From NCBI GenBank assembly GCA_026874595.1, contig CM049310.1, forward strand, positions 51,722,558 to 51,786,557: DNA of 64,000 nucleotides, read 5' to 3'. The translations under genes and the position numbers were made by a program. The stretch comes from Sipunculus nudus. Lineage: Eukaryota > Annelida > Sipuncula > Golfingiida > Sipunculidae. The first letter of the stretch is position 1. The number at the start of each line of letters is the position of its first letter. Shown here one piece after another: positions 1 to 12,965 of this stretch. The notes under the pieces were generated by a model, which was given only the letters and a program-made list of their open reading frames with translations, was not told where the DNA came from and did not search any database.

Positions 1-2971
1 GGCTAGGGATAGTGGCAGAGAGTTTGATGCTATTAGGCTGAAGTTTTCCCCCAAGGACAAATGTCGCATTTTCTCCTAAGATTCTTTTGCTTATTCTGCA
101 TAAATTGTCACAGGGATCGGGGAATGCAAAAACTCCTGCAAACTCAATACCTTTTGTTATTTTAATCTCTTTCAGGCCATCAGATGTAAAATGCATGTGC
201 TCCGCACTTTTTGGGACTGATCCTGATGACATGATTAAAGAGGGTTTAATGTTATCTAAGATGTGTATTCCTGGGATTTTGCCCAGGTCAACTTTTCCAG
301 CCGTCAGTTTCTTGACAATATCAATGATACTCACTTCTCCCATGACAAGCCCAGCTGCAACAACATTTGTGCCACCGACGTTACCCATTACAAGCTCAAC
401 TCTATTGGCTGTCCACCCACCTATTTGTGCTGAACCTGCCAGGTTAAGAACTTTATCAGTTCCCAAATAAATTTTCATGTATGGATTTCTAACTGAAAAA
501 GTGGACATTCCAATACTTTTTATGACAGACTCAAGAGGACCTGAAGGAAGAAATGAGAGAGCAAACTTTTCAATCAGTTTCCCGACCGGTATGTTGAATT
601 TGGGACTTGCCTCGGCTATGAATGCCTTCTCACCAACTGGTTTAGATATTGTCAAGGGGATGCTCATGTCGCCTATATTCCAAACTGATGACATGTCAAC
701 TCCGAAATCGGTGCCTGCCCCTGATACCGTAACACGGAAGGTCATTTCGACAGATGACAGTACTATAGCATTAGGGATAATGGTTATTGGGCCTGGGGAT
801 CTTACAGGGATGGAGACAGATTTATTTTGGGCATTCAACAATATGTCTACGATTTCCCAGTTAAAGATGGCATCTAGATCCAAGCCACTTGGAAGATTCA
901 TGTTTGCGAGATGTTGTTTAAATTTAGAGAATACATCATTCAGCTTCAAACCGCCTCCTTGTTGGAGTTTGAAGGTTAAATGTTTAGGATTGACCAGGCG
1001 GATACTGACCGTATGTGTTTCTCCTGCAGCACTTGCGTCAAATTGGATAGTTGTCCCATTTACAATCTCTCCCATTCCATCAAGGGTTGCGTCAGGATAA
1101 TCAAGGGCAGGCGTCAAAAGGTTCTTATTTGCATACCTGAAGCAGAATCCACTAAGAGACATAGTGTCAAATAAAGGGACCACTGAGATATCAACATCGG
1201 TGATTTCTTGAACCACTTCAGGCAACGACAGGGTTTTCGAGCTGACACCTGCTACATCAAAGTAGTTCACCCAACCTTGCGTCGTTTTCTTTTTGGTAAG
1301 TGTAATAAAAACCTGTGGATCACCGAGCTTTGTTGATGGGACAGTAAAACTAAAGCGGATTACCTTGGAGGTGTTTGAGAATTCGCCCACCATATTGACA
1401 TTAGAAAGCTGGACATTGCCAATCTTTAGAGCCTGCAGGGCTGAGGAAAGTTGACTGCCACCTAAGAATGGGCTATTAGCAAGCTGTGCGATAGAGGCAC
1501 TGCTGGCAACTAGGGCCCCATTTAAAACGAAAACCTTGGTTTGGTCGATTGATGCGGTGAATGAATATTTGTTTGGGCCAAATGTTACTACACCTGAAGA
1601 TATCAAGGTGTAGGACTTGTCGGCTCCGTTATATGTTATAACTAGAGTAGTGCCTGGGTCTACCTGGAGGGCTTCATCGACGAGAGCGTACTTGTTGTCA
1701 TTCTGCATGGACATAGTTACCTCTTTATCGCATACATCCAAGTCCACTCCAGTTATATGCGTGTTGCTTGGTATTACCTCTTTGGCCAATAGACTCAATG
1801 GACTGTCTGCTCCAAAGGCTTTTGCTACAGCCACTTGAGGTGTGAAGCATTTCGGAGGTTTTTGGGCAAAGTTGTAGTCGCAGTCATTCGTGGAGTTCAC
1901 GACGATGGAACATTTGTCTGTTATTTTGTACTCGCCAAGCAGGAGCTCCTTAAGATCACTTGTTAAGGTCGAAAAAATATCTTCAACTGTAGGGAGATTC
2001 AGAACTGAAAGATAAATTATAAATAATTTTACATAAGATTGTAGATATATCATCTTACAATAGGGGTTGGATTTGGTATTAATATCCAATGACAAGGAAT
2101 TACATTGTAGCTGCATTTTTAACAAATGAATGAAGTAATAATATATAATAAAAAAAAGTGCTGACATAGTCATTTCTTAATTTAACAGTTTTGAAAGTAC
2201 ATAATAGAAATAAACGTTGGTAATATTTGGGTATTGAATGTACATATAAAACAGTTGAAATAATCTCTGCATCGTGGTACATCAAGCATTTTCCCCGAAA
2301 CTGAATTACTTTTGACACACTGTTTTATGTGTTATTATATTGTTACATATATTGATGTTACATCGATATTTCTCAGCAATAAAGTCTTCAGAAGATTCTA
2401 TTTTAAAAATCAGGAGGTTGAATAATATGCTCAAATCCTTTGGATCTACATTTAAAAGTAATGTCCAATTGATGAAAATTTAAAAAATAAATTTCATTCA
2501 CCTGCAATTCAGATTTAAATTCCATGTACGAAATGCAGTAATAATTTTGAAATTTACACACCAATTAAAATTAAGGGTAACCTGAGCTTTAGAATTATAA
2601 CCTAGACATCAGGAATTTCAAATATAGTTTTTATCTTTCTTAAATAAACCGATTTTGATACCAGTTGTTTCCAAGCCCAACCGTTATGAGAATATCAAAA
2701 GTTTTCAGAAGAGAATCTTATGAGTTATTAAGGAAAAACTGAAACAATGTTTAAACACTTGTTGGCTAGTTTTGACCTTAATATAAATTGTAAAAACATA
2801 AATATTTCAATATCGAAATAAAATTTAGCCTAAATAATAGTAGAATGCAACATACATAGGTATCAAAGATAATAAGAAGTGTCAAGATTTGCACTCACAT
2901 TCCTTGACGGTGGCAGTATTTTGTCCACGTGTCAATTCGATGACCAGGAGGATCAACACTTGCGCCCTCAT
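1..2971 (-). CDS. Large secreted beta-rich/coiled-coil protein, paralogue A (5' part, runs off left edge)
   Basis: Two coding exons are visible. Exon 1 is 2899-2971: ATG at 2969-2971, 24 codons plus one base, donor GTGAGT. Exon 2 is 1-2004: acceptor TTTCAG, open to the window edge. Exon 1 encodes a signal-peptide-like start (MRAQVLILLVIELTRG). Its hydrophobic core contains a Glu that copy B lacks. Exon 2 encodes a cysteine-containing N-terminal segment followed by long stretches of alternating hydrophobic and polar residues typical of beta structure, with several N-glycosylation sequons. It is colinear with copy B (19,562-21,565) with six base differences, all amino-acid changing, and no frame break. 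In this copy the first codon after the exon junction reads Leu where copy B has Met, so the Met at the start of exon 2 in copy B is not needed as an initiator. Function is unknown. The coiled-coil 3' half should lie left of the window. Confidence 0.8.
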
Positions 2972-5465
2972 CGGGAAACTTCAATAAATTGTGCATCAAT
3001 AAATATTTTCCCATTTCTCTCTTCAAAAAATATAAGCGTTTGTCGTTTCCTTAAGCAATTTAAGCTGCGAATATACCTTACATTTATTAATATATATCAT
3101 CAAGGAAATATTCAGATTTCCAGACCGAACTGACTTATAATATGTCTTAATCCCTCGTTCCACACAATTTTGAGTGTTTTCTATACCAACTTTCTTCTTT
3201 TTGTTTAGTATATTTTAATATTGTAAGAGAAGACCTAAAAGTAATCGGTCTTAATGAGAATCTATGACAGTTGTATTTTATAAAACTTTGTATTAATGGG
3301 TTACAGAGATGGACCCCCCCCCCCCCCCCAGTAGTCTAAGTTAAAAACCTATAATAATAAAATATATACTGTAGTTGGCTTTATATTTACGGGGCTCAAT
3401 TTTCGTGCTCAAGCAATTTTTCATAGTTTCACGGGGTTCATTTTCGCGTTTGGGGTATATATTGATACAGTTAATGTAGTTTAAAAACACCAAAATAGGT
3501 ATGGATTCTTTATTATACAAAGTTACATATCAATTTAAATAGGGTCCCCAGCTCTACCTTGATCATACCTTGTTCGGATTAAGTAACAGAAACATAGTTC
3601 CATGGTAATAACAAGTTGGTTACGGAAGCGGCAATATCCCTGAAGCGGTCGCACACGGAAATATGTTACACTTTCAATATGTTTGATATCTACTCTATAC
3701 TTTTCTATATCAAAAGATATAGTTAACAATTAAAAAATATAATTATGATGAAACATCGCCGATAAACGTTAAAACTCTTTTAATTCAATGCTAACATATA
3801 CTTCCTTCTAGATTGACAAACATTTTTGGGGGGGTGCGGGCCCCAGCGATACAGTGATTTGCATAATGCGTACCGTGAAATGATTTCATATAACGACATT
3901 TTTCAACATACATGTATTTGAAACAAGCATTAAACTGACTTATTGCAGTAAAATAAGGTTTCTACTTCAGTTTTATATATAAATGGGTTGAGTTCAGTGA
4001 AAGGCTGAAATCTAAAGCCGCTGCCGTGTCCAGAGAAAGTCCTCGAACCGATCATCGTGAAACTTTCGAGCAGGCTTGATGGACCATATGATCAAAGGAT
4101 GAGTCCCACTTGGTAGTGTATTTGAATTTCTACTCGACCAAAAAATAGTGTCACAGAAAAAAAGAAGTGGCCGAATGCTGTCAAAATAACTATTCATTAT
4201 CCATTTACATTCCATTTTTACATCTTCGGTAACCGAAACTTTAAGATCAAGCTTAAACCGAAAAGCATTATTCAACAAGAAAAAAAGCTTGTTATGTGGT
4301 GCACAACTGTAATTGTGCACACGATCTACCCCTATCCGTGCGACATTCATAAAGCTCTTTTTGTTAAGTTACTTGCACACTTATATGTAAGTCTTGAGAA
4401 AAAATATTATAAAAAAATTTAAATAAAACTTCCATTCCTGCCAACAAAAAGGAAGCACCTTGCTGAGGAATTTTAAAACATTTCTTATGTTGGAAAAAAT
4501 AACCCATCTGCATATACTGTCATTGTATCTTTATATTTAACATGATAATGAAATAATAATATATTCCATGTGTTGCATATACCGATACAAAAGAAAATAT
4601 ATTTTTTTTTGTAAATTAATAAAATGAAAAATATCGCGGTACATATTGTAGTTCGCGCGAATGCACATATATGGCAATATATTGCAATTGGAAAAATTTT
4701 GGCGATAACTAGCCCTTAAAGTAATGCACACTATTGGTAGATTCAACATACCACGTGCTGTTAACAAATCAACTTAACTGTTGTTTCATGTAACGCATGA
4801 AAAAAGTCTATAAGATAGTATCGTCACAAATTAGATTTTAACAAACCAGTGTATTCCATAATTGTATATGTCACGATTTTATGATGAATATGCGTTTAGC
4901 GAAAATTAAAGCATTTTTCGATATAAAAAAGGATGTTATGCATTTATAATCTGTGCACTTTGTCGTTCTGATATTACCGCTATTTTTTTACTGAATTTTC
5001 CATTCCCTCCAAGAATTAAGATGCTCTCACACAGAAACGTTCATACTTTAGAAGCCGACAAATATTTGTATAGAATCCGTTAAATACTCGAAGGACAAGT
5101 GGCTTTCCTATTAAATTTGCTGTAAAAGCTGCTGGTTTTGGCCAGATGCTCATCTCCTCTGAACACGGTTCCGTCTAACATTTCCTGTCTTTGCTAAGTA
5201 ATTTTTACACCAAACAGTACATCTAATTTACATAACCAGAGCGATATATTATGTTTCATATCACTTTAGAGGTGTTGAGAGGTGTTCCTTTAATATTGCC
5301 GATGAATATACTGTAAATATGCTGTATGTTTTCAAATGTGCTTCTTTATTTTTTGTTTTTTTTTCTTGTGAGACACTGTAACGCAGTATATCAATATGAT
5401 GTATAAATTGTATATATAAATTAACTAATTAAAGAAATAACCTGACATTAAAAAAACTGACTTAC

Positions 5466-5565
5466 CGGTTCATTGCTGTTGGCTTCATCATTAGCAGATC
5501 AGTCATGTAGGTGCATATCGGACCATTCTCTGCTGTGGTTAGCCGATTTACGTTGGCTTTATATA
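5466..5565 (-). promoter_or_regulatory. Candidate TATA promoter with non-coding first exon, paralogue A
   Basis: On the minus strand a TATATAAAG box (5,557-5,565) lies about 90 bases before a strong splice donor CCG|GTAAGTC (exon end 5,466). Both are kept in block B (25,004-25,012 and 24,913) although nearby sequence has changed, including a stop codon in the only open frame there. A short 5' untranslated exon splicing to the signal-peptide exon about 2.5 kb downstream would explain this. The acceptor before the ATG (TTGAAG) is not strong, so this is an inference. Confidence 0.3.
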
Positions 5566-6249
5566 CTCTACCAACACACGGGACCGCTATAACTATATTG
5601 ATGAGCCCAGTATTACTACGAGAAAGGACGGACCCTCTTGAAAAGGTCTTCAAACGATGACAGCGGATGTTGCCATCCCAGTTGATATTATCTGCCAGGT
5701 CTTTGGAGTTATGAAGAATGACCTTTCAATTTTCACAGTGGGAACGATTATTAAAGATACAACGATATCATTACATATGTGCGGGGTCTGGTGTTACAGT
5801 TCTGAATCAAACGTACCTTTTGCCTGTCGTATGCGCACGAACAATTGTAACGTTGAAGTCACAGCTGCACCTATTTAACTTTTGTAGTACGTTGCATGTA
5901 ATGCCAGGTTTTAATAGCATCCCTGATAAACGTACATCCATCAGTGCTAAAGTCAATGGAAAAGCTTTTCATATCAGTTCTTAGCAATTAATGACTGTTA
6001 TCAGAGAGTTCATCAGCCTGTTGAAGACCTACGGGCCTGTGTCACGTGACCTACACAGCTTGTCCGGTTGACGACAAGTGGAAACTCATAACTGGCAATA
6101 CATGGGGAAAGGAATACCTCGAACCTATGGTACCATGTCGCTGTTTTGCTTTTGTAATTTTGTAATTTCAATGTAAGCAAGTTTTAATTAAATAATATAT
6201 ATCTCTTATTTTTTAGGTAATACATAGAAACATATTAATTATTTTGAAC

Positions 6250-6638
6250 CTTTTTTTTTTAATATTTTTTTTTGTTGGAGGTAACCGCCACTTTTTTTTT
6301 TAATGCTAGTTTAACTAGGTATATGTACATCTGCAGATTTCCATTCCGGTTTTGGACTACGTGACAGGGCATCACACGCTTCCTCTCATTTTATATCCTG
6401 GCGTTAACCAGGCCCGGTGACTTCTGCACCTGCGGGCCCTGGGCTGGTAATCATACCACCGAGGACCCCTGAAAGGCGCACTCGTTTGTGAGTGAAACAC
6501 GACCTTCCCATTAAGCCTGCAGAGTGCTCACCCTGGGTGGGGGCCGACCGTGAAAAACCTCACCGCCTCGGCTGAGATTCGAACTCACGATCTCACGGCT
6601 TTGAGTCCTGCGCTCTACCCCTGAGCCACAGAAGCCGG
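6250..6638 (-). mobile_element. tRNA-derived SINE inserted only in block A
   Basis: Read on the minus strand, it starts with a tRNA-like head: A-box-like TGGCTCAGGGG, B box GAGTTCGAATCTC. A body of about 200 bases follows, then an A-rich tail, seen as T runs at 6,250-6,300. It is flanked by an exact 11-base target duplication, TTATTTTGAAC, at 6,239-6,249 and 6,639-6,649. Block B has the empty site (single TTATTTTGAAC near 25,650), so the insertion post-dates the duplication. The same family occurs at 63,750-64,000. Confidence 0.9.
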
Positions 6639-9600
6639 TTATTTTGAACGTTTTACCGACAGTTCATGCATGTTTTTTGAACAGGTTTAAATATTGCATT
6701 GTTAAATCTCAAAATTTAATTATATATATATATATCTAATTTTATTATTTGAGGAAACTAGGACTATGGGTAGAGATGTTATTACCATGGTCTAAGGAAA
6801 CCTTTCAGGAATGACTAAAATATAACGGAAAAAATACAATGTATGAATAAATATTTAGATACGTATATAAACAATTCTTTAGGCTATCGTTAAATTGCTT
6901 ATCGTCCCCGTTTTCATCTTTTCTGATTTCTTAATTTCCTTTGTTTGGATTTTCTTTCACAACCAAGAAGGTCATGCAAAAATTCCCATTTAATATCTCG
7001 CTATGACTTCATAAAACAGATGTGATTGTAGAAAAGCACGTATTGACATATTATTTGCATTTCACCAATAGCCCCTCATTTTCATTTATTTATTTATACA
7101 TACATTTTACCAGGATGGCCAATTCAGCATGTTCAGCTGTAAGATTGGTAAATTAACAATTTTTAACTATGGCCCCTGAGGATACGCTTACATCAGCAAA
7201 CTAAATCAAAGCAAAGGACCCGAGCTTCCTTGTTGTGATGACACACACATACATACATACATATATACAAAACGTATATGTATAACCTCAGCGAATAGGT
7301 TATATCTGTTTGTTATAAAGCTATTTGTTATCTGCAGCCAGTTTTAGAATAACGCATAATCTTTTGACGTCTTTTTTCAAATATAATTAAACTTAATACA
7401 AGGAAGACACATAAAATGTGTATTTAAACAATAAATGTGTATTTAAAAGATACATGTACGTGTGCCCCTTATTATTGTAATTAAACGACATGTATCTGCA
7501 AAACCAACAAACTTATACAAAATCTACTTGTCTTCTTGGCTTTATCTCATGTGCGGGAGGAATGAGTACCATTCCGAATAATTTGGATACACATAGATAG
7601 CTGGAGGGTATTGTCATGGTGTATACGTAGCTGAACCACCGTTTTTTATTTCGATTATTTTATCTGTCTGTTTAATGGTATGCAACTGAAACAACATTCT
7701 AGTAATTTTGAAATTAAACTGACGTCAGATGAAATGTCAGTTTATTATATTTGAGTCTGAGTGCATCCAAGATGGCGGAGGAATGCGCTTTTAAACTGCA
7801 ATCTACTGTATAGCTGTATAGTCTGTGGTGTTACCTGTTTAGTATGAATGATAAACCGCATTTACGTGGAACCTCGGTATATATTTATCAAAGGTTTCAG
7901 AACTGCCCCATGAGCAAGCATCACCAATTTCATTTGTTTTTCTTATATTTTACAAAAACTGGCCTGTGACCCTTGACTGGTATATATTCAGAAAGGAGAA
8001 AATATGATCTACATTATATATTGATATGATAGGGAAACGTTTGGTATTCCAATAACTTGATTTTATCTAGATTTTAAAATACATTAATATAAGGTATATC
8101 AGCATATCTGTAGGAGATAAACCTCTGTTCACCCTGCTAAAATAAGGGGATAAACAATTTTTTTTACTTGGGGCGTTAAACTTTAAATATTATGATTTTA
8201 TGATTATGATTGTAGTGAACGTTAATGCCGAAACGGCCGGAGTACAGCCTTAATTCACTTTTGTGAATCATTGAAATTTATGTAACAAATTACATTTTCA
8301 TGTTGGTTTTTTATATAAAATCTTTATATAAAAACACGTTTGTCTTTAGACCTGCCTGTATCAGCTTGTTCAAGTTGAGAATGTCCATAAAGCTTAATCG
8401 AACGACATAATGAATTTCTCATCTTTTCCTAAGTTAATTTGAGACTCATAATCTGTGACAGATATGCCCCCTTCACTCAACGATCACTTATATGTTTTTA
8501 TCTTATATTAATAATAATGATTATATAAATAATGATACCAATAATTAATAAAAGTAATAATAATTTTAATAATAATGTTAATACTACTAAAATGGCAGTC
8601 TTTAGCAAAATTTTATTTTCAATTTTAAAATCTATTCTAGGTATAATCAATTTTAAATTATTTCAATTTTAAATAATTTATAGTCTAATCATACGTCACA
8701 AATATTAAACCGCACTTAAACATAAATACATTGCACAGTACCATGGTCTTTCTTTTGAAATAAACTTACTCCGTTGTATTTATCAACTATAACGTAATGT
8801 ATTAATCCTTTCTAATTATTCATTTGATTATGACGATACGTCAAAGGAAACCATTTATTATATTGTCTTGTAGTTACTCCTCTATTAATTATAATTGTAA
8901 AAACAAAAACATATTCCAAATCTCATTCTTTTTCATAAACTATAATTGCCTATGAAAAAAAATGGATTTTACATAAAATAAACCCAATTCCTGGAGAAAT
9001 AACATTTTTTTATCTCTTTTTAAAAAGAACAGGAAGTTGTGTGATTTGTTCAAAAAACAAACATCTATGAGCACGTTCAACTCGGCAGTGACGTCACACA
9101 CGGAGAAATCCCCTGTCACTAAACATTCTAGATCTTATCCAAACCTTAGTATTTCTTACACTGTCAGTCCGATATTTTCGGGAAGGAATAAAAATAACAA
9201 GTATTGCTAGATTTAAGTCATTTCTAAATTTTGCCTGTGCTATCGCATTTTGCACCAGCCAATCAAATCAGGGCCCAGTCTCTCGATGACATCTACCTGC
9301 ACAAAACAAACGCACGTGCTATTACGTTTACCTAACCTAAAGAACTGTGGCAAGTCTCGCATATCACATAACATGACCCAGAGTAGGGCACCAGCATTAT
9401 TACCTGTGTGCTTATAAAAGCCACTACATGGCCTGCTAGAGCAAGCTATAGAGCAACTATAGTAGCTCGGGACATACACTTTTTATAAATATACTCCTTT
9501 TCCTTTAGTCTTGTTTTATATTTAAGTATTTATGCATACATGTACATGGGACACATAAATAGGGACATGCCTGTTTATTTACCTATACATTATAATGAAA

Positions 9601-10239
9601 AAAACCCTGATCGTTTAAGGTATGATATTTTGCTATAACCATTTCAGCCATGCATGCAAGCTATTGAACATATACAATAAGGATGTTGTACAATGGTCCC
9701 TGGTCTTGGTTGTGTTTGGACAATTAATCATTCATGACAAGGTTTAAAGTCTGTGTTCATACAAAATTGCAGGGACTACTTTATGATGAGCACATGTGAT
9801 ACACATTTTGTTGGAAAACACTAGATGTTGTTGTTATATAAACTACCTTTTTAATTTCCTGCTGATAATTCAATTAAATTTATATTATTTTTTAGGTGCC
9901 CATTTCCCTACCTTATGAAAGGGAATATATGTGATTTCTGGCTTCCTCTGTGGATATATAAATGATGTTAGTGTAGTTTTGTTGTGACAAGTTCTTGCAA
10001 GACCTCCCAAAAGGATGTATGATCTTGTTAATCGACAACATGTTTGTAATCACAGCAAAGTTAAACTAGGGACCTGTTGGTTAGTCGATAGTTATCATTT
10101 AAATGTAACCTTTGGAAGATATTAAGAAACATGTTTGAAATCGAGAATAATATATTTCTAATGAAATTAAGCACTAACTATATGTTAAATCAACTGGCAG
10201 TTGATTACCTCTGGAGGAAGTAACAGTTAATGATAATAA

Positions 10240-11020
10240 CCTGAAACGGAAAAAGTCGAAGATATAGATGATATTCCTAGCGAGATAATCAAATGTAGAA
10301 ACACCATACGGGACATTTTCAAATTTATTAGGTTTTGTTTACGTTAATGTAACCTGAAGCAGGTAAAGATTGCATTGAACCTTTTAATCATATACGGACT
10401 AGTCCTTTGTCATGTATCGGGAAGGTCTATAGTTCGGTAATAGAGAGAAGAATTGTAAATTACTGTGAAGCTTTCTAACTGATCGAAGATGAAAAAAATG
10501 GTTTTTTAAGTGGTCGGTCTTGCATTGTTCAGATATTTATATTAAGTAATATAATAAAAAAATCGGAAGCAGACGACGAGGAAACGTTTGTTGCAATGAT
10601 AGACATGGAAAAGGCTTTTGACTGGATAAATAGAACTTAGCTTTTATATCGTTTAACAGAGTACAATATTGATGGCAAGATCTAAAATGCTATAAAATCT
10701 ATGTGTAAGGAAAAAGCATATGTCCATATAAATGTATATATGAAAACTGAATGGTTCGATATGTCTAGAGGAGTAAGACAAGGAGCCCTATGTCACCTAC
10801 ATTGTTCGATATATTTGTTAATTCCTTCGTAGATCACTTTGAACTTTTGAATATTGGCAAAAAAATCAATATCAAAACAGTATGCATATTATTATACGCT
10901 GACGATATGGTACTCTTTGCTAAGTCAGCAGGAGAGTTACAGACCTTAATTTCTGCTATGGAACACTGGTGTAATCACTATAAATTAAAGGTAAACAATT
11001 TATTAACTAGACGCCTATAG
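10240..11020 (+). pseudogene. Decayed non-LTR retrotransposon reverse transcriptase
   Basis: Reverse-transcriptase blocks can be followed in order across several frames: a stretch near 10,415 resembling the start of the RT domain, a block near 10,560-10,640 with the motif AMIDMEKAFD, a GVRQG block near 10,770, and the catalytic YADD motif (LLYADDMVLFA) near 10,900. In-frame stops and at least one frameshift (near 10,785, between the RQG block and SPTLF) break it. No endonuclease or 3' end is visible. Clade is uncertain: a LINE of the general Jockey/CR1/RTE type. Confidence 0.8.
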
Positions 11021-12002
11021 GGCGAACGCTTGCCGGAAGGGGATATGTGGACATGAAGAGGTTAAAGGGACTTAGTCTTTAAGGTGGAAGATATCCAATC
11101 TTCTTATGGAAAACAAGTGGTTGCGGCAAGGAACAAGGACTGAGATGGCTATGAATATTTTTGACAAAGATAATAGGAAATAAGCGATTTAGAGGTTTTT
11201 CAATGACCTTGACCATTGATCTTTTAAATAATACACCTACTGCTTCAAGAATACGTTCCGATATACAACATATGTATATAAGTGATTCCTGTTAAACTGT
11301 GCCCTGTAGAATGCTTAATGAAAGACACAAGAACTAAAAAGAAGGCAAACTTGAAGACAAACAGACAGACATACTGAAAAAGTGACACATCTGAGATAAC
11401 AGATGACTAGATAATCTTATGCAGAAGGTTAAGAAGAACAGAATGAGCTTTAGTTTATGTAGGTAAAATTTATAGTATTGGAGATATAGTAAAAATATAT
11501 GTTGTGGTGTTAATATTGCAGCGCCTCCTATCGGCCATATTCTAAAACTGAAAAAAAAAACAATTTCGAGATATTAATGTAGGACATGAGATATATCAGT
11601 TTCAATAGATTCTTGCATACTTGTGGCGTCTAGGGTATCACCAAGTAGTATCTCGAAATATCTCGTTTGACGAGAAATTGTGCGAGATATTGCGAGACTT
11701 GTAATAAACACTTTTTAATTGACATCTACCTAATCCAAAAACTAGATCTCTGTAGCTTTAAAACTGACAAAGTAAGAAATATAAGTCCCTTAATTATCGA
11801 ATATCATGAGATTTTCCCAAAAATGAGTCGCCATGGTAACGGCAGATTCGGGTCATCTACATATCAGAAAAAAAGCCATGGAATCACAAACAAAATGAGG
11901 TGTGGTTAAGGTTGATATGACCAGTTTTGACAGAGATATAAGGAAATAACAATTTAAAGGATTTTTGATGACCTTGGCCTTGACCTTTGACAGTTTTTTT
12001 TC

Positions 12003-12140
12003 CCAAAACGCAAAATATTCAATATTTAGATGTTAAATACTTAACTGATAGATTTCAAAAGCCATTGGCCTTTTTCCAAAACGCAAAATATTCAATATTT
12101 AGATGTTAAATACTTAACTGATAGATTTCAAAAGCCATTG
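12003..12140. repeat. 73-bp tandem duplication
   Basis: Bases 12,003-12,067 recur without change at 12,076-12,140, a period of 73, indicating a very recent local duplication inside older repeat debris. Confidence 0.95.
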
Positions 12141-12919
12141 CTTGAAAATTGTGACCTGTAGTGTGTAATAGGTCAGACAGATCAACAAGGCTATTGACGA
12201 AATTAACAACAACTGACAAACAGACAGGTATTCTGATATAAGTGACGCAAGGTCAACAAAGGTTGATCATACCATGATATTGGGAATTGAAAAACGAACA
12301 AAATGAGGTAAAAATGAGGTTGATGCGACAATTTTTTAAAATTATGACAAATTATGAGGAAATAAGGTTTCGTGGTTTTTTTATAGCCTTGTTCTGGACC
12401 TTTTACCTATTTTGACCAAAAACAATAGGGCACCTAGAATTTTGGTTGTCCATCATCCCTGAAACTTTCAAGGTGAAATTGTGGCCAGGAGAGTAAGCCT
12501 TATAAATCACTAATACTCTGCTAGTTTCATATCATTTACAGAAGCAGGTATTCCATCTTTCAAATGTTTGTTAGGTTTTGAATTTCTTTTGTCGAGACTT
12601 TGATTTATGTAAATAAAATGAAAAAAAATTCACAGATCTTGGTTCCGATATGTATCTTCTTTCTCTCTCTCTGTCTCTCTCTCCAGTAGATTCATTACAG
12701 GGATATATTTGGGGAGAGGTGCAAAACGTAGTAATGGACAGGCGTCGTTAATCGATTCCCCCGCTCTGTGGATGCAAAGTTACTCCTCAATGCCACCATG
12801 GGTGGTTATAGGACTGCCCAAATACCAGGAGAGGAGGAATTGTATATTCCACTATACTTGAGCAATTAATATAGTATCATTCACTTAATATGAACGAGGT
12901 TAAAAATTCAAATGCGTGC

Positions 12920-12925
12920 TTTATT
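12920..12925 (-). terminator. Poly(A) signal of paralogue B
   Basis: AATAAA on the minus strand, about 41 bases past the TGA stop at 12,966-12,968. It supports the assigned 3' end. Confidence 0.75.
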
Positions 12926-12965
12926 TCAAATGATACTTTGGCCCCAACCGGGCTTGCAGAAAGTC

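Larger units (their letters stand above)
1..10080. repeat. Segmental duplication, block A
   Basis: Position p here aligns with p+19,561 through the coding exon. Similarity to block B continues, with growing indels, through the intron and about 7 kb upstream, and fades near 10,080 (block B near 31,705). Divergence by eye is about 0.3% in exon 2 and about 2-3% between 2,090 and 3,000, and it is higher further out. Block A alone carries the SINE at 6,250-6,638. It lacks the SINE pair and the long TA arrays of block B. The left end is outside the window. Confidence 0.92.
2972..10080. other. Upstream region of paralogue A, no gene recognised
   Basis: This is AT-rich DNA matching 22,591-31,705. 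It contains a poly-C run near 3,316, half of a dispersed repeat with the text ACTGTAGTTGGCTTTATATT near 3,370 (also at 22,981 and 45,613), a TATA-box and splice-donor pair at 5,466-5,565, a SINE at 6,250-6,638, a (TA)n run near 6,721 and ATA-rich sequence near 8,510-8,580. Short open frames in it are not conserved as frames in block B. Confidence 0.6.
11021..12965. other. Inter-gene repeat debris between the two paralogues
   Basis: No gene is seen. The stretch is made of degenerate units sharing phrases such as GACCTTGACC and AAAATGAGGT (near 11,205, 11,890, 11,970, 12,300), which also occur near 31,790-31,970. A perfect 65-base segment is tandemly duplicated at 12,003-12,140. A CT-rich run lies at 12,660-12,685. 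Confidence 0.5.

Noticed and set aside
87-1838. Open frames of 64-207 codons on the plus strand, repeated at 19,183-21,399
   Set aside because: They are antisense shadows of the conserved exon 2; the minus frame has the splice sites, signal-peptide exon and colinear paralogue.
5657-5984. Plus-strand open frames of 73 and 88 codons upstream of paralogue A
   Set aside because: In block B the 73-codon frame is broken and the other changes length; no family was recognised.
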